From: JBCBDX01 sp039822005
Lineage (GTDB): Bacteria; Pseudomonadota; Alphaproteobacteria; Rhizobiales; Rhizobiaceae
NCBI GenBank assembly: GCA_039822005.1
Contig: JBCBMZ010000003.1
Location: 186,001-250,000 of the forward strand
Direction: 5' to 3'
DNA: 64,000 nucleotides
Part shown: in pieces, positions 62,550 to 64,000 of the stretch
Position numbering within the stretch: position 1 is the stretch's first letter
Layout of the letters: each line of letters begins with the position of its first letter
The notes under the pieces: model-generated
Database searches by the model: none
The model's input: the letters and a program-made list of their open reading frames with translations, nothing else
Told to the model about the DNA's origin: nothing
Translations under genes and position numbers: made by a program

Positions 62550-63075
62550 TCAAATTTTGCCCGCCATTTGCGGCACATTGCGCAAAAACCCATCGACCGC
62601 TTCATAAAGTTCATCCCAATCGGTGAACTCATGGTCGTGCTCTGTATCCGTTGGCCCGTCTTTTTTGGCGGCAATGCGCTTCATCATCCACTTGCGGAAG
62701 TAGTCATACTGCGTGTAGCGAAGTGCTCCGGCAGCATGATGCACGCTGACCGGCCACCAGTCAGTCTGGCGCGAAAATTCAGCAACGAGATCATCCAAGG
62801 CACCACGTTCGGCTTCATCTTCTTCCAAAGCAGCCAGCGAGACAGACACAAACAGGCCGGGCCGCGCCATCAGCATGCTATGATGTGTCTTCACAAAGGC
62901 GCGTAACGGCAAAGGAAAGTGGCCCATATGCACCGATCCTGCGCAAATGTTCGAAAGATGCTGTCGCGTCACCGATCGAGACAGAATGGCCGTTTGTCGT
63001 TAAATGCGTTTTGAGGCGATCAACAATACGCCGCGTTTGCCCCTCAATCGTCGCGAAGATGATAATGATGTTCAT
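62550..63075 (-). pseudogene. HemG-like flavodoxin gene broken by a frameshift
   Basis: The start ATG 63075 (after GAGGGGG) encodes a normal FMN-loop: MNIIIIFATIEGQTRRIVDRL, then 'GHSVSIGDAT'. Near 62945 the frame is lost. In the next frame the protein continues as ICAGSVHMGHFPLPLRAFVK, 'GLFVSVSLAALE', 'AGALRYTQYDYFRKWMMKRI' and 'DTEHDHEFTDWDELY', all matching HemG, the flavodoxin-like protoporphyrinogen oxidase. Between the two parts about ten residues expected from HemG are missing, so a small deletion that also shifted the frame best explains it. Read error is the alternative. Confidence 0.72.
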
Positions 63076-63164
63076 ACTGACCCCCTCTTCAGGCTGGGCC
63101 AATCATATCCTCTACAAGACAATTGGGCATTGACCCATGTCAATGGTGTCAAGAAAAGGCTCGC

Positions 63165-63983
63165 TCAAGCCTTACCGGCAGCCCCGATCATGCGCCAGTT
63201 CTTGTAGAATATGGATTTGACGCGGTCGGCAACGGCCGAGACGAACCCGAGGAGAAAGTCGATCACCGCGGGGAAAAGCGAAGGGCGTGCGATGTCCATA
63301 AAGACGCAATAGCGCAACGCATCCAATTCGTTCACCGAGCGATGGAAAAGCGTATCGTCGAAAATATAGAGCGGATCTTCGTGCCAATAGTGTTTCTTGC
63401 CATTGCACTCAATGTAGATCTTGTCGGTTTCAACCGGCGTCAAATTGTAAAGGATCCGATAACTCAAACGAAGCGGGCCATAGTGCCATGTAGTCGATTC
63501 CTTGCCGGAAAAAACTGAAACCGCGATGGTCTTCAGATATTTAAAGTCCCCGTTGAGCACGTCGATATTCTCAATCTGACGTTTGCCATACCAGCGATAC
63601 ACATACATGCCGCGTCGGCTGTTACCTAAGGATGCGTTGATATCGTCGATGATTTCATCCTTGCGTTCTTTGAACGTATCCAGAACCGTTTCGATTTCAC
63701 GGCGATAATCTTCGGGAAAATCATCGAGTGTATGAAGTCCCGGATTGCGTTTTGAAAAGAGATCAACAAGCAGATTAAACGGCGAAAGCAACCAGGTGGG
63801 AATGCCGTTGCCGAGAAAATACCGGCGGAACATCAGCAGGGTTTTCCCCTTGTTACGGCCCACATCGATCAGACCGCAGGCGATAAAAAACAGCGTGATC
63901 CAAGGGATGAAGAGCAGCAAGGCTGCCAGCACGGGCACGGCGATGGCCGTGCGCTTAATCGCTTTTTTCATGTCACGCGTCAT
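63165..63983 (-). CDS. membrane-anchored aspartyl/asparaginyl beta-hydroxylase-family protein
   Basis: A basic N terminus and a hydrophobic stretch (about residues 10-37, AIAVPVLAALLLFIPWITLF) anchor it to the membrane. The domain after residue 140 has the Fe(II)/2-oxoglutarate-dioxygenase-like pattern HYGP (H167), 'RILYNLTP', 'YIFDDTLFHRSVNE' (H214) and 'YCVFMDIARP'. It resembles LpxO, which hydroxylates lipid A acyl chains, and human AspH. The HYGP motif has Gly where LpxO-type enzymes have the Asp metal ligand. The role is uncertain, but lipid A modification is the leading guess. GGAG lies upstream of ATG 63983. Confidence 0.82.
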   Translation of the reverse strand: MTRDMKKAIKRTAIAVPVLAALLLFIPWITLFFIACGLIDVGRNKGKTLLMFRRYFLGNGIPTWLLSPFNLLVDLFSKRNPGLHTLDDFPEDYRREIETVLDTFKERKDEIIDDINASLGNSRRGMYVYRWYGKRQIENIDVLNGDFKYLKTIAVSVFSGKESTTWHYGPLRLSYRILYNLTPVETDKIYIECNGKKHYWHEDPLYIFDDTLFHRSVNELDALRYCVFMDIARPSLFPAVIDFLLGFVSAVADRVKSIFYKNWRMIGAAGKA

Positions 63984-64000
63984 CTCATCCGCTCCAGCTT

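Noticed and set aside
1..64000. Insertion sequences, prophage, integrons, CRISPR arrays, toxin-antitoxin pairs
   Set aside because: No transposase, integrase, phage structural gene, Cas-like protein or repeat-spacer array was found on either strand; the RatA-like gene has no RatB partner beside it.

Overview
The window is a dense, almost fully coding stretch of an alphaproteobacterial chromosome, most likely from the order Hyphomicrobiales (Rhizobiales). Three things point there. First, the block dusB-ntrB-ntrC-ntrY-ntrX-trkA-(D-amino acid transaminase)-hfq-hflX. Second, a pyruvate dehydrogenase operon in which the E1 beta subunit carries its own lipoyl domain. Third, an alphaproteobacterial SOS box (GTTC-N7-GTTC) between ssb and uvrA. 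The genus cannot be named from the sequence alone. I see no insertion sequence, prophage, integrase or CRISPR array, and only one tRNA gene.

Layout. 1-3.3 kb: the end of an NAD-dependent formate dehydrogenase operon (fdsB partial, fdsA), followed by an exported CIA30-domain protein, tRNA-Ser(UGA) and a small exported protein. 4.7-12.7 kb (+): cell-wall and replication housekeeping genes (rlpA, D,D-carboxypeptidase, tmk, holB, metG, tatD, an MBL hydrolase) ending in a Stf0-type sulfotransferase, then mazG. 13.6-25 kb (-): hflX, hfq, transaminase, trkA, the two nitrogen two-component systems and dusB. 25-26.8 kb (+): ispDF and cinA. 26.8-37.9 kb (-): RatA-like protein, lipA, small membrane protein, lpd, DUF465 protein, pdhC, pdhB, pdhA, ftsB, eno, kdsA and a VOC protein; this run links glycolysis, acetyl-CoA formation and lipoate supply. 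38-46.8 kb: DUF4864 protein (+), then (-) tgt, queA, a decayed gene, two cyclophilins, coaD, a LysE exporter and gyrA, with a tiny membrane-protein gene on the + strand. 47-53 kb: marC, ssb/uvrA divergent around an SOS box, and nnr. 53.4-55.3 kb: glnB-glnA behind a sigma-54-type promoter and closed by a strong terminator. 55.4-60.6 kb (+): two orphan genes, a GH1 beta-glucosidase, a PfkB-type sugar kinase and a beta-CASP nuclease-like protein. 60.6-64 kb (-): ASCH protein, RluA-family pseudouridine synthase, crcB, a frameshifted HemG-like flavodoxin gene and an aspartyl/asparaginyl beta-hydroxylase-family membrane protein.

How the parts connect. Nitrogen control is the main theme: PII and glutamine synthetase (53.5-55.3 kb), NtrBC and NtrYX (17.6-23.9 kb) and a sigma-54-like promoter in front of glnB are all present. 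Energy metabolism is the second: formate dehydrogenase, enolase, and the PDH complex with lipoyl synthase.

I found no convincing wholly new multi-gene system. The items most worth a second look are a 32-residue membrane ORF with a very good ribosome-binding site (43283-43381), two genes broken by frameshifts (40654-41308 and 62550-63075), an NtrX without the GAFTGA motif, a tRNA-guanine transglycosylase with a degenerate zinc site, a hydroxylase with an AspH-like two-histidine motif, an isolated sulfotransferase, and four convergent gene pairs whose stop codons overlap by exactly four bases.
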